A DNA stretch of 64,000 nt from Clostridiales bacterium (GTDB lineage: Bacteria; Bacillota; Clostridia; Oscillospirales; Acutalibacteraceae): NCBI GenBank assembly GCA_018364155.1, contig JAGZMM010000001.1, forward strand, positions 248,001 to 312,000. Direction: 5' to 3'. The notes below the pieces were generated by a model. That model did not search any database and was not told where the DNA came from. It saw only the letters and a list, made by a program, of their open reading frames with translations. Shown in pieces: positions 25,281 through 32,425 of the stretch (within the stretch, counting starts at the first letter, position 1; every line of letters starts with the position of its first letter). A program made the translations under genes and the position numbers.

Positions 25281-25877
25281 CTACTGAACCGGCACGATGT
25301 TGATGCCGTCGCCCTTGACCTCGGAATTGGCGGTGATGATATCCTTAATCTGCATGACCTCGCTGGCCACCAGCTCGGGAGACTGGACCACCACGGTGGC
25401 CTTCTCCCCGTCCAAGTATACCATACAGTCGGCAAAGCCCTTGGCTTTGATGAGATTTTCAATCTTCCCTTCCGTCTCGATGTTGGACGCAATCTGCGCG
25501 GACTGGGCCATGGCCTGGGTCTGAGTGGCTGTGTCGGCGTCTACATTATTGAGCACGTCCTTGATGGTATCGAGGGCTTCGTCCCGGGTGCGTTCCCGGT
25601 TGAGACGGGCTTCCACAAAGTACTGGCTGGCCTGGGCGTCGGTCTGGGTGGCGGAGGCGTCGGAAGGAAGGCTCTGGGAATCCGAACCGGAAACGGTAGC
25701 CTCACCGGAGGTATTGACAAAGGCCGCGTCCCCATATTGCTTGGACGAGGTGAGTGCCCCCGTTGCCGTCAGGTCGTCGCCTGCCACGGAAAACTGCCAG
25801 TTGAGATAGACCGCCAGGCCCAGTGCCACAACCAGTGCGGCAATGACGATTTGTCTTTTCCCTAAAATCGCGTTCAT
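25281..25877 (-). CDS. spoIIIAH: Stage III sporulation protein AH
   Basis: SpoIIIAH sits in the mother-cell membrane and pairs with forespore SpoIIQ to form the feeding channel. The 198-residue protein has one N-terminal helix (about 8-25), a Ser/Thr/Asp-rich linker (30-85), and a ring-forming domain like YscJ/FliF (EARLNRERTRDEALDTIKDVL ... VVVQSPELVASEVMQIKDII). It is the last gene of spoIIIA, with spacing of 15 bases to spoIIIAG. Confidence 0.93.
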   Translation of the reverse strand: MNAILGKRQIVIAALVVALGLAVYLNWQFSVAGDDLTATGALTSSKQYGDAAFVNTSGEATVSGSDSQSLPSDASATQTDAQASQYFVEARLNRERTRDEALDTIKDVLNNVDADTATQTQAMAQSAQIASNIETEGKIENLIKAKGFADCMVYLDGEKATVVVQSPELVASEVMQIKDIITANSEVKGDGINIVPVQ

Positions 25878-25892
25878 ACTGCTCTCTCCTCA

Positions 25893-26474
25893 TCATTTCG
25901 ATAATTTGGTAACGCATACCCGTTTTGATGATATATCCAAGGCGGTGGTTACCGCCTGAGTTACCCGCTGCTGTACGACGGCGTCATCTCCGCCGGCGCA
26001 CACGATGATGACCCCCTTGACGGTGGGTTCCTTCTGGGTTCGCACCAGCGCCTCCTTCCCGTCCGACCCGTCGACAACGGTGACCGATCTTTGCGTATCG
26101 TCCTTTTCGGTAATGCGCTTGGTGTCGTCGCCGGAAATGTCCTGAGATTTGTCGGTGTTCTTGCGCTCCTCGCTTTCGTAGACATACTCCACGCCGTTTT
26201 CCAGGGTCACCATGATCTGGGTTTCCCCCACTCCCTGGATGCTGCACACCACCCCCATCAATCGGTTCTCCAGTTCCTTGGTATATGCTTCCACGGAAAA
26301 GGTCTGGGTGGTTTTCGCTTCCTCCTTTGGCGTGGAGGAAGGCAGGATGCTGGAAAGAAAGATCAAGAGGATGGCGACAGCTCCCACAATCAGCAAAAGC
26401 TTACGCCCTTTATCTCCCTTAAGGTATTCGGTGAGCTTTGCAAGCGAAAAAGATGCGCTGCCTGTTTTGTTCAT
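25893..26474 (-). CDS. spoIIIAG: Stage III sporulation protein AG
   Basis: The 193-residue channel ring protein has a membrane helix at about 26-46 and a C-terminal domain with GVGETQIMVTLENGVEYVYESE and KGVIIVCAGGDDAVVQQRVTQAV. In Bacillus AG forms a large ring in the channel across the intermembrane space. The middle holds a charged insert (about 105-150) typical of the family. GGAGGTG precedes the start. Confidence 0.93.
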   Translation of the reverse strand: MNKTGSASFSLAKLTEYLKGDKGRKLLLIVGAVAILLIFLSSILPSSTPKEEAKTTQTFSVEAYTKELENRLMGVVCSIQGVGETQIMVTLENGVEYVYESEERKNTDKSQDISGDDTKRITEKDDTQRSVTVVDGSDGKEALVRTQKEPTVKGVIIVCAGGDDAVVQQRVTQAVTTALDISSKRVCVTKLSK

Positions 26475-26487
26475 GGCTCTTCACCTC

Positions 26488-26976
26488 CTATTCCCCGGCC
26501 ACCGTTACCACGGGATTGAGGCCGAGTGCACTTTGCAGGGCCGTCCCTACGGCCTCCTTTTTGGAAGCGTCCTTTTCGGTCAGCAAAACTGTAACCTGTT
26601 TCATGGATATGCCGCCGTCTTCGGCAATATCCATATCCACGGTGATTTTTTTCGGACGAACCTGTAAGGCGTCAAGACTTTCCTGTGCCAGAGCGGAAAT
26701 ACGCTTCTCGATTTGGCTGCGAATCTGAGCGTTGACCTGGTCGGCCAATTGCCCGCTGGTCTGGGCCACCTCTTCCTGAAAAGAGGATACATCCAGGTTC
26801 AGGGACAGGCCTCTCATGGAAAGAAAGGGGGAAATCAGGCAGCATAAAAAGAACACGCCCAGCACCATCTGAAACATCTTCTCCATCTTTCCCGACGGAA
26901 TGAGCATTTTTGCAAGCGCCGCCACCACTGCGCCCGCGCACAGGGTAACGGCCCAGGCTTTGAGCATCTCGATCAT
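26488..26976 (-). CDS. spoIIIAF: Stage III sporulation protein AF
   Basis: The 162-residue protein has two N-terminal helices (about 5-25 and 35-52, IEMLKAWAVTLCAGAVVAAL and MVLGVFFLCCLISPFL) and a small ring-like domain (about 95-160). I start it at 26976, where its ATG overlaps the spoIIIAE stop (ATGA). The frame is open 59 codons upstream only as a shadow of spoIIIAE. Confidence 0.92.
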   Translation of the reverse strand: MIEMLKAWAVTLCAGAVVAALAKMLIPSGKMEKMFQMVLGVFFLCCLISPFLSMRGLSLNLDVSSFQEEVAQTSGQLADQVNAQIRSQIEKRISALAQESLDALQVRPKKITVDMDIAEDGGISMKQVTVLLTEKDASKKEAVGTALQSALGLNPVVTVAGE

Positions 26977-28112
26977 ACGGTTCCCCCCAGCATCATCATA
27001 ATGGCGGTGGAGACGACGATCACCAGCGCACAGCAGATCATTACCGCGCTTAGAAGGGCCAGCACCTTGGCCGCCGCCCGGATGACGGCAGTGAGCTGCC
27101 CTAAGCCGAATACGTCTCCGACGGCCGCCGTCAAGTTCAAAGCCAGCTGCCACACCAGCGTTTCCAGCAGAGCGGGCAGGAAGATGAGAATCACGGCGAA
27201 AATGCCGAAGGCGCCTACGGTGGACTTTAGAAGCTTCAAGCAGGTATAGACGGAGCCTAACGCGTCCCCCACGGCGCTTCCCACCACAGGGATGAAGCTG
27301 CCGGCCATAAATTTGGCGGTTTTTAAGGTCACCGAGTCGGCCGAGGAGCCCACTACACCCTGCACCGTCATCAGCCCTACGAATACCGTCATCAGAATGC
27401 CAAGCACCCAGGAGGCGGTCTTGTGAAGTGTATTGGCTAAGGAGGTCAGGTTTAAGTCAGGCGCTAAGGAAGCCACGATGGAGAAGGCCAGGAAGATGGT
27501 CATCAGGGGGACTAAAAAGGTGGAGGCGCCCCAGTTTAAAAGCTCCGCCAGCCCCAAAAGCAGCACCTGATAGACACCTGCGCTCACCGCCTGACCGGAG
27601 GTCATCAAAATCCCGGCAAACACCGGGATAAAGGAGAGCATGAAGGCGGCTCCCGATTGGATGGCGGCTCCCGCTCGTTCGATGACGCCCACCAAGGGGA
27701 CTAAAATCACCGTACAGACCGCTAAAGTGGACACCACACTGAACACGCCGGTCAAAGGGCGCTCCCCCATGGTGGAGCGAAAGCCTCCCAGCAGCGCGCA
27801 CAGGAGGATAACCCCGATGATGGCGGCCCCAGCCTTGATGGGAGCGCCGGCACTGCTCAAAAGAGCCTGCAGCCCGGTATTGAGAATGCTTTCGGGCGTC
27901 AGGCCGATAAGGGAATCCGCGTCGATATCCGAAAGCCCCAGCTGATTGAGAAGATCCCTGGTTTCCTTGGGAAGGCTTTGTGCCAGGTCATTCGCGCCGC
28001 TGTCTTCTAGGAGAGCATCATAGTCGGCACCGTCCTCTACGGCGCTTTGAGCTGTGACCGGTATGGTCACCAGCAAAAGAAAGAGCACAATCAGGACGAT
28101 TCGTCTGCCCAT
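26973..28112 (-). CDS. spoIIIAE: Stage III sporulation protein AE
   Basis: The 379-residue polytopic protein begins with a signal-like helix (MGRRIVLIVLFLLLVTIPVTA), followed by an acidic extracytoplasmic segment and about seven membrane helices, with the conserved GVYQVLLLGLAELLNWG and GSFIPVVGSAVGDALGSV. It is the largest membrane part of the SpoIIIA channel. The start at 28112 has GGGAGGGG upstream; an ATG 10 codons earlier lacks one. Confidence 0.93.
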   Translation of the reverse strand: MGRRIVLIVLFLLLVTIPVTAQSAVEDGADYDALLEDSGANDLAQSLPKETRDLLNQLGLSDIDADSLIGLTPESILNTGLQALLSSAGAPIKAGAAIIGVILLCALLGGFRSTMGERPLTGVFSVVSTLAVCTVILVPLVGVIERAGAAIQSGAAFMLSFIPVFAGILMTSGQAVSAGVYQVLLLGLAELLNWGASTFLVPLMTIFLAFSIVASLAPDLNLTSLANTLHKTASWVLGILMTVFVGLMTVQGVVGSSADSVTLKTAKFMAGSFIPVVGSAVGDALGSVYTCLKLLKSTVGAFGIFAVILIFLPALLETLVWQLALNLTAAVGDVFGLGQLTAVIRAAAKVLALLSAVMICCALVIVVSTAIMMMLGGTV

Positions 28113-28154
28113 GCCTGCCCCTCCCTTCTCTTTTACTTCCATGTGCCGCTTTTC

Positions 28155-28544
28155 TCATCCGCGGATGAGGGAAACCGCCACCTCGATCACCTTTTCAAAC
28201 AGCGGCAGCGATAAAATGAGAATCCCCGCCTTGCCCGCGATCTCGATTTTGGAGGCAAGGGCGGTTTCCCCCGCGTCCCGGCAGGAGTCGCAGGAAAGCT
28301 GGGTAATGTAGCAAATGCCCAGGGACTTGATGAGGATCATGCCGTATTCCACCGGCATTCCCGACAGGTTTACTAAGTCTCCCAGCTGGGTGAGCGCGGG
28401 CCTGATCTGGAAAAGAATCATCAGCAGGATGACCGCGCCGGCACACAGACTGATGGCGATGGAATACTCCGGGTTATACTTGCGGATGAGAACCGAGATG
28501 ACCGCCGCCACGATACCAACCCCTGCGATGGCGATGACGTTCAT
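28155..28544 (-). CDS. spoIIIAD: Stage III sporulation protein AD
   Basis: The 129-residue protein has four hydrophobic segments and the family pattern LIRKYNPEYSIAISLCAGAVILL and LGICYITQLSCDSCRDAGETALASKIEIAGK. It belongs to the same membrane family as SpoIIIAC. It overlaps spoIIIAC by 4 bases. Confidence 0.93.
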   Translation of the reverse strand: MNVIAIAGVGIVAAVISVLIRKYNPEYSIAISLCAGAVILLMILFQIRPALTQLGDLVNLSGMPVEYGMILIKSLGICYITQLSCDSCRDAGETALASKIEIAGKAGILILSLPLFEKVIEVAVSLIRG

Positions 28545-28735
28545 AACCCAAACACCGACTTTACCATGCGAAACAGGTCGCTGATCTCCTGAATGATCAT
28601 GGTCAGCACCACGATGAGCCCGGCGAGGGTGGTGAGCATGGCCTGTTCTTCCCTTCCCGAGCGGATGAGCACCTGGTTGAGTACCGCGACGATGATGCCG
28701 ATGGCGGCGATTTTAAAGATAAGGTCGATGTCCAT
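28541..28735 (-). CDS. spoIIIAC: Stage III sporulation protein AC
   Basis: The 64-residue two-helix protein (MDIDLIFKIAAIGIIVAVL ... GREEQAMLTTLAGLIVVLTM) matches SpoIIIAC in length and sequence pattern. The start at 28735 has GGAGGGTG upstream. It lies 37 bases after spoIIIAB. Confidence 0.92.
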   Translation of the reverse strand: MDIDLIFKIAAIGIIVAVLNQVLIRSGREEQAMLTTLAGLIVVLTMIIQEISDLFRMVKSVFGL

Positions 28736-28772
28736 TTTCACCCTCCGTTGTCTTTGGACCGGTCCGTCTTTT

Positions 28773-29282
28773 TCACAGCAGAACAATGGAGATGCCGATG
28801 CCGGACAGCAGTCCCAATTTCAAATAGAGCTTTCCGTGCTTGTCCTTCTCTTCCCGGGCCGACTGGAGCGACTGTCCGAACAGCTCCTTGTGTAGGGAAC
28901 AATTGGCCAGCTGGCCGTCCACGTCGGTGGTACCCACCCCGCAGCCGAAGGACAAAAGAAGCTTTTGGTCCCGTTCGCTCAAATCCATGGCCTTGGCCTT
29001 TTCTCGCACCGCTTTCGCCCAAGCAGCGGGAAACTCGGTTCCTTCCCGGCAGAGCCGCTCACATTCCCGAAGGAAGGGCAGGCATTTGTACTCCTCCCGA
29101 CCCGCCGCGTCGGCTAAGATTTTGGAAATGGGGGCGGCCCGGTACTCCATTTCACTGGCCAGGGTCTGCAGAAAGGAGAGGATGGCTTCCAGATACCGCA
29201 CCCGGGCGGTATACTGCATGGATTTCATCATCCCCATCCCGCCGCACACCAGGATAATCAGCAGCAACCCTGCGTATTTCAT
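28773..29282 (-). CDS. spoIIIAB: Stage III sporulation protein AB
   Basis: The 169-residue protein has an N-terminal helix (MKYAGLLLIILVCGGMGMM), a cytoplasmic helical domain with RVRYLEAILSFLQTLASEMEYRAAPI and CGVGTTDVDGQLANC, and a C-terminal hydrophobic segment. This resembles type II secretion GspF-like proteins. The chosen ATG at 29282 gives the family N-terminus. Its first 44 codons overlap the spoIIIAA reading frame by 131 bases, which is unusual. Confidence 0.92.
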   Translation of the reverse strand: MKYAGLLLIILVCGGMGMMKSMQYTARVRYLEAILSFLQTLASEMEYRAAPISKILADAAGREEYKCLPFLRECERLCREGTEFPAAWAKAVREKAKAMDLSERDQKLLLSFGCGVGTTDVDGQLANCSLHKELFGQSLQSAREEKDKHGKLYLKLGLLSGIGISIVLL

Positions 29283-30234
29283 CTTCGTCCTCCATCGTAT
29301 AGATGTGTTCGAGCTGTCCGGGTTGATCCCGGCCCGCCAGCATGGCGACACTGGAAAAGGCCCCGGTTTTTAGGAGCTCGACAGCCTGGGTGCGTTTTGA
29401 GAGCTCCTCGATGGAGCCGAGGTGAATGGAGGTGATAAAACGCACGCCGGAATGAACCCCCGCTTCCACCGCCCGAATCTCCTCCTCCTCCCCGACCTCG
29501 TCACACACAATCACGTCCGGCGACAGGCAGCGCAGGGCATGCAGGATGCCCTGGGCCTTGGGATAACCGTCCAGGCAGTCGCAGCAGGGGCCTAAGTCGT
29601 TTTGCGGCTGGCCACGGTAAACACCCGCGATTTCCCCCCGCTCGTCCACCACGCAGACCTTTAAAATCCGTCCGGTTCCGCCCAAGGAAAGCTGCCGGGC
29701 AAGATCACGAAGAAGGGTAGTCTTTCCGCAGGCCGGGGGCCCCGCTACCAGGACGCCGCCCCCTTTGGCGAATTCCCTGGAATGAAGAAGCCGGTCGGCG
29801 GCGCCGAAATGCTGCCGGGCAATGCGCAGGTTCAGAGAGGAAATGTCCTTGATGTTGTGGATAATTCCCTCCTGGAGCACCGCCGTGCCGCAAAACCCCG
29901 CCCGATGACCTCCGCGAATGGTGATAAAGCCGTGGTTGATCTCATGCTGAAAGCTATGTACGGAATATTCGCACAGGCAGGCGAAGGCCTGCTCCATCTG
30001 CCCGGGTGTCACCTTGGGAAGCCCAGCGTGACAGCATCGAGCAGTGCGGCCGTTCTGGTCGAGGAATAGCTCTCCCTGTGCGCTGCTCAACACCACCGGC
30101 TGGCCGATGCGAATGCGGATTTCTTGGGTCTTTGCTTTTATGGCAGTGGGCAGCTGGGACAGCATCCCACTCAATCGGCACCCAAGCTGTGCCGCCGCCT
30201 CGTCAAACCGTTTGGCAAAGCGATCGTCGATCAT
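29152..30234 (-). CDS. spoIIIAA: Stage III sporulation protein AA (ATPase)
   Basis: SpoIIIAA is the secretion-type ATPase of the channel. The 360-residue protein has Walker A GPPACGKTTL (about 168-177), Walker B VIVCDEVGEEEEIRAVEAG and the R-finger region GVRFITSIHLGS. The start at 30234 follows AAAGGAG; an in-frame GTG nine bases earlier overlaps it. The last 40 or so residues (after LEHIYTMEDE) are encoded over spoIIIAB and do not look like family sequence, as if the original stop had been lost. Confidence 0.92.
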   Translation of the reverse strand: MIDDRFAKRFDEAAAQLGCRLSGMLSQLPTAIKAKTQEIRIRIGQPVVLSSAQGELFLDQNGRTARCCHAGLPKVTPGQMEQAFACLCEYSVHSFQHEINHGFITIRGGHRAGFCGTAVLQEGIIHNIKDISSLNLRIARQHFGAADRLLHSREFAKGGGVLVAGPPACGKTTLLRDLARQLSLGGTGRILKVCVVDERGEIAGVYRGQPQNDLGPCCDCLDGYPKAQGILHALRCLSPDVIVCDEVGEEEEIRAVEAGVHSGVRFITSIHLGSIEELSKRTQAVELLKTGAFSSVAMLAGRDQPGQLEHIYTMEDEDEIRRVAADYPGVRRDGDDEIHAVYRPGAVSGSHPLLSADPGQ

Positions 30235-30430
30235 CCTTACCACTCCTTTCTACCGTCCTGAAAGCCGATGCTGGTTGCGGCTTATGGTAAAGAATATGGA
30301 GCCTGTCCGCGGTTTAGAACCAAAAGGAGGGCGGCAAAGAGCGGTATTTTCTGCAAATGACCCTTGCTTTACCGAAAAACAAGAAGCAACTGTTTCACCG
30401 CCATATATATGCTATATTTTTCACTTTATT

Positions 30431-30458
30431 GTTGAAACTTCTGTTGAAATTGTTAAAA
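30431..30458 (+). promoter_or_regulatory. Possible promoter in the spoIIIA-mazF gap
   Basis: TTGAAA (30431-30436), 16 bases and TAAAAT (30453-30458) lie in a short AT-rich patch with no gene directly downstream. The gap 30235-31165 otherwise holds only the palindrome at 30587-30614 and one weak minus-strand frame. Confidence 0.3.
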
Positions 30459-30586
30459 TGCGTGTATCCTGGGAAAAAGGACGCGCAAGCGGAGTTCACA
30501 GTCTCCGGGAATTTACCTGAAAACGCGGTGAAAGGAGGCAAATCAGGTCCGGCGCCTTTTTGCGGCTTTTCCGCCAGCGCAAAATA

Positions 30587-30614
30587 AGCGCCCGGCGAAG
30601 CTTCGCCGGGCGCT
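30587..30614 (-). terminator. Perfect GC-rich palindrome, probable terminator
   Basis: A 28-base perfect palindrome (two 14-base arms, AGCGCCCGGCGAAG and its complement). On the minus strand it is followed by TTATTTTG, so it best fits termination of leftward transcription coming from the mazF side. Confidence 0.5.
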
Positions 30615-30703
30615 GAAAACGCTGAAATCCAATTCGGTTGCAGCGTCTTATTTTCATATTTGACAAAGGGATTATGGCCGAATTTTCGATGAAAATGGTC
30701 CAA

Positions 30704-30952
30704 TCATTCTTCCATACCCATTTCATCGAGACTTTTTGGGTCTTTTTCATCGCGCCCGTCCTGCGGCAGACTCAGAGAATCCTCGCGCATCCTAGAACGC
30801 TTGCCCGCTTTGGACGAAAGCGCAACAAAACTGGAAAAATTCGCATCATATCCTTTCTTTTTGTGCAAATGCCCGAGCAGACGCGTATCATCGTTTCCGT
30901 ACTTTTTCGCGAACCGCTCAAATTTAAGCGTTCCTACAGGGATGTCCGCCAT
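30704..30952 (-). CDS. Uncertain small hydrophilic protein
   Basis: An 82-residue frame (MADIPVGTLKFERFAKKYG ... SLDEMGMEE) has a protein-like composition: basic in the middle (HLHKKKGYDANFSSFVALSSKAGKR) and acidic at the end. I do not recognise it. No ribosome site precedes the ATG, and a stop codon lies five codons upstream in frame, which weakens the case. It sits between mazF and a leftward terminator. It could be a decayed gene. Confidence 0.3.
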   Translation of the reverse strand: MADIPVGTLKFERFAKKYGNDDTRLLGHLHKKKGYDANFSSFVALSSKAGKRSRMREDSLSLPQDGRDEKDPKSLDEMGMEE

Positions 30953-31165
30953 GGCGGATAGGTCTTATACTTTCCTCTTCCCATCGCACTGGATTCTCAA
31001 GAGAACTGCGTTCTTCGCCGGTTCGCCGTGTTTTCACTGCTTTGTTTCAACTGTCTGCTGTGCGTTACGTCCAGGCCCACCGCGCTGCTTGCTTGGATGC
31101 AAAATACGCCGGACTCCCATTCTTCAGAACCATCTGCTGTTTTTACGGCTGTTCTTTTGTAAGGC

Positions 31166-31540
31166 TTATGTAGCCTCTTTCCTGCGCGGTTCTCCCAGCT
31201 CCAAACCGAAGCTGACCGACAGCGCGTGGTTGACGAGCTCCATGGAGGTTTCGTCCAACCGTCCCATGCGTTCCTTGAGCCGCTTTTTGTCTAAAGTGCG
31301 TACCTGCTCAAGCAATACAATGGAATTCTTGCTTAAGCCCGTATCCTGGGCATCCAGCTGGATGTGGGTGGGCAGCTTGGTTTTGTCCTTCTGGCTAGTG
31401 ATCGCCGCGGCGATTACAGTAGGACTGAATTTGTTTCCGACGTCGTTCTGCACGATCAGCACGGGGCGGATTCCTCCCTGCTCCGAGCCGACCACCGGAC
31501 TCAAGTCGGCATAATAAATGTCTCCCCTTCTGATGTTCAC
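31166..31540 (-). CDS. MazF/PemK-family mRNA interferase
   Basis: The 124-residue protein matches the EndoA (NdoA/MazF) family: RRGDIYYADLSPVVGSEQGGIRPVLIVQND with the catalytic Arg, then PTVIAAAITSQKDKTKLPTHI with the catalytic Ser/Thr region and VLLEQVRTLDKKRL. It begins at a GTG with GGAGTG upstream. Family toxins cleave single-stranded RNA at short sites. No MazE-like ribbon-helix-helix antitoxin gene is found next to it; the only candidate upstream encodes a basic 74-residue peptide. Confidence 0.9.
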   Translation of the reverse strand: MNIRRGDIYYADLSPVVGSEQGGIRPVLIVQNDVGNKFSPTVIAAAITSQKDKTKLPTHIQLDAQDTGLSKNSIVLLEQVRTLDKKRLKERMGRLDETSMELVNHALSVSFGLELGEPRRKEAT

Positions 31541-31667
31541 AAATTGTCACACTCCATTATTCAATCGTTCCTCATGAAGTATTTTTACCCATTCGGCGCG
31601 TACTTAAACATGAAAAGAATCCGGGGAACAATTCTTTTCTGTGAGTCTTACTAGGGCAAGCGACAGC

Positions 31668-31892
31668 TTATCCTTTCTCAGTATATTTGCGGACAAGTTG
31701 GCTTGTGACAACGATGGGGGTTGTCCGGCGGGACTTTACCGGAGTGCGTTTTTCAAGGATTGGAGCCATCCCTCCAGAAGGACGAGGGATTTTTCCATCT
31801 GTTTTTCGTCGAGCGGGTCCTTCGGAGAATGGACGCTGGCGCATAAATTTCTTTTGCCCGCCTTCCTGAAACTCATCAGGATGCGTCTTCAT
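31668..31892 (-). CDS. Uncertain small basic protein upstream of mazF
   Basis: A 74-residue frame starts at 31892 (MKTHPDEFQEGGQKKF...) and is rich in Lys, Arg and Pro. It stands in the antitoxin position before mazF on the same strand, and a minus-strand TTGATT-18-TAGTAT promoter-like pair at about 31908-31937 lies just upstream. The ribosome site is weak (AAGAG). Its basic, low-structure sequence does not resemble MazE. It may not be a gene. Confidence 0.3.
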   Translation of the reverse strand: MKTHPDEFQEGGQKKFMRQRPFSEGPARRKTDGKIPRPSGGMAPILEKRTPVKSRRTTPIVVTSQLVRKYTEKG

Positions 31893-31903
31893 TGGTCTGC
31901 TCT

Positions 31904-31933
31904 TTGATACTAAACGGATTCTTATGCTATAAT
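31904..31933 (+). promoter_or_regulatory. Promoter of the XRE gene, overlapping a divergent one
   Basis: TTGATA (31904-31909), an 18-base spacer and TATAAT (31928-31933) on the plus strand. The same stretch read on the minus strand gives TTGATT-18-TAGTAT, so the two promoters lie face to face over one imperfect palindrome (TTGATA...TAATCAA). Confidence 0.6.
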
Positions 31934-31959
31934 CAAGGAAAAAATGGAGGCGGAAACCA

Positions 31960-32208
31960 ATGGACGCGAAAAAGAATCGAATCGGCGGGCGGCTGCGCGA
32001 GGCCAGGCTCTCCGAGCGGCCCAAGGCCACGCAGGAGGATGTGAGCGCCCGTCTGGCCACCATGAGCGTGTCCCTGTCCGCCAGCTCCATCGGCAAAATT
32101 GAGAACGGCACCCGTCCGGTGACCGACATACAGCTTTGCGCCCTGGCGAAGGCTTTAGAGGTAACGGCCGCCTGGCTTCTGGGCGAGGCAGAGGAGAAAA
32201 GCAGATGA
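31960..32208 (+). CDS. XRE-family helix-turn-helix regulator
   Basis: The 82-residue protein is a single HTH_3 domain: RIGGRLREARLSERPKATQEDVSARLA, then SASSIGKIENGTRPVTDIQLCALAKALEVTAAWLLG. ATGGAGG lies before the start. There is no extra sensing domain. It is divergent from the mazF side and may control the shared promoter region. The 32209-32373 stretch after it has no gene. Confidence 0.85.
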   Translation: MDAKKNRIGGRLREARLSERPKATQEDVSARLATMSVSLSASSIGKIENGTRPVTDIQLCALAKALEVTAAWLLGEAEEKSR

Positions 32209-32373
32209 AAATATAGCTCGGTAATGCCGTTTCTGCAACGCTCGATGGCCTGGCTTTTTCTCTGTCCGCGTTTCTCCCGTCAAATAGGCTTCGATTTGCC
32301 AATCTGCCGACGCACATGCAAACAGTAGGGGGACCGGTGAAGGAAAGGCAAAGACTTCATCTCATTCTATGAC

Positions 32374-32413
32374 AAAAAGCGCAGACTCTGTGTACACAGA
32401 GTCTGCGCTTTTT
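32374..32413. terminator. Bidirectional terminator
   Basis: A perfect 40-base palindrome (two 20-base arms with AAAAA and TTTTT ends) lies between the plus-strand XRE gene and the convergent ABC permease gene. Confidence 0.85.
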
Positions 32414-32425
32414 TAACAAGGACAT

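Noticed and set aside
30587..30614. Perfect palindrome as a recombination or attachment site
   Set aside because: No integrase, no direct repeat and no mobile gene nearby; leftward termination explains it better.
30638..30961. 107-residue plus-strand frame
   Set aside because: No ribosome site, and rich in Phe, Arg and His as expected for a shadow; the opposite-strand frame looks slightly better but is also weak.
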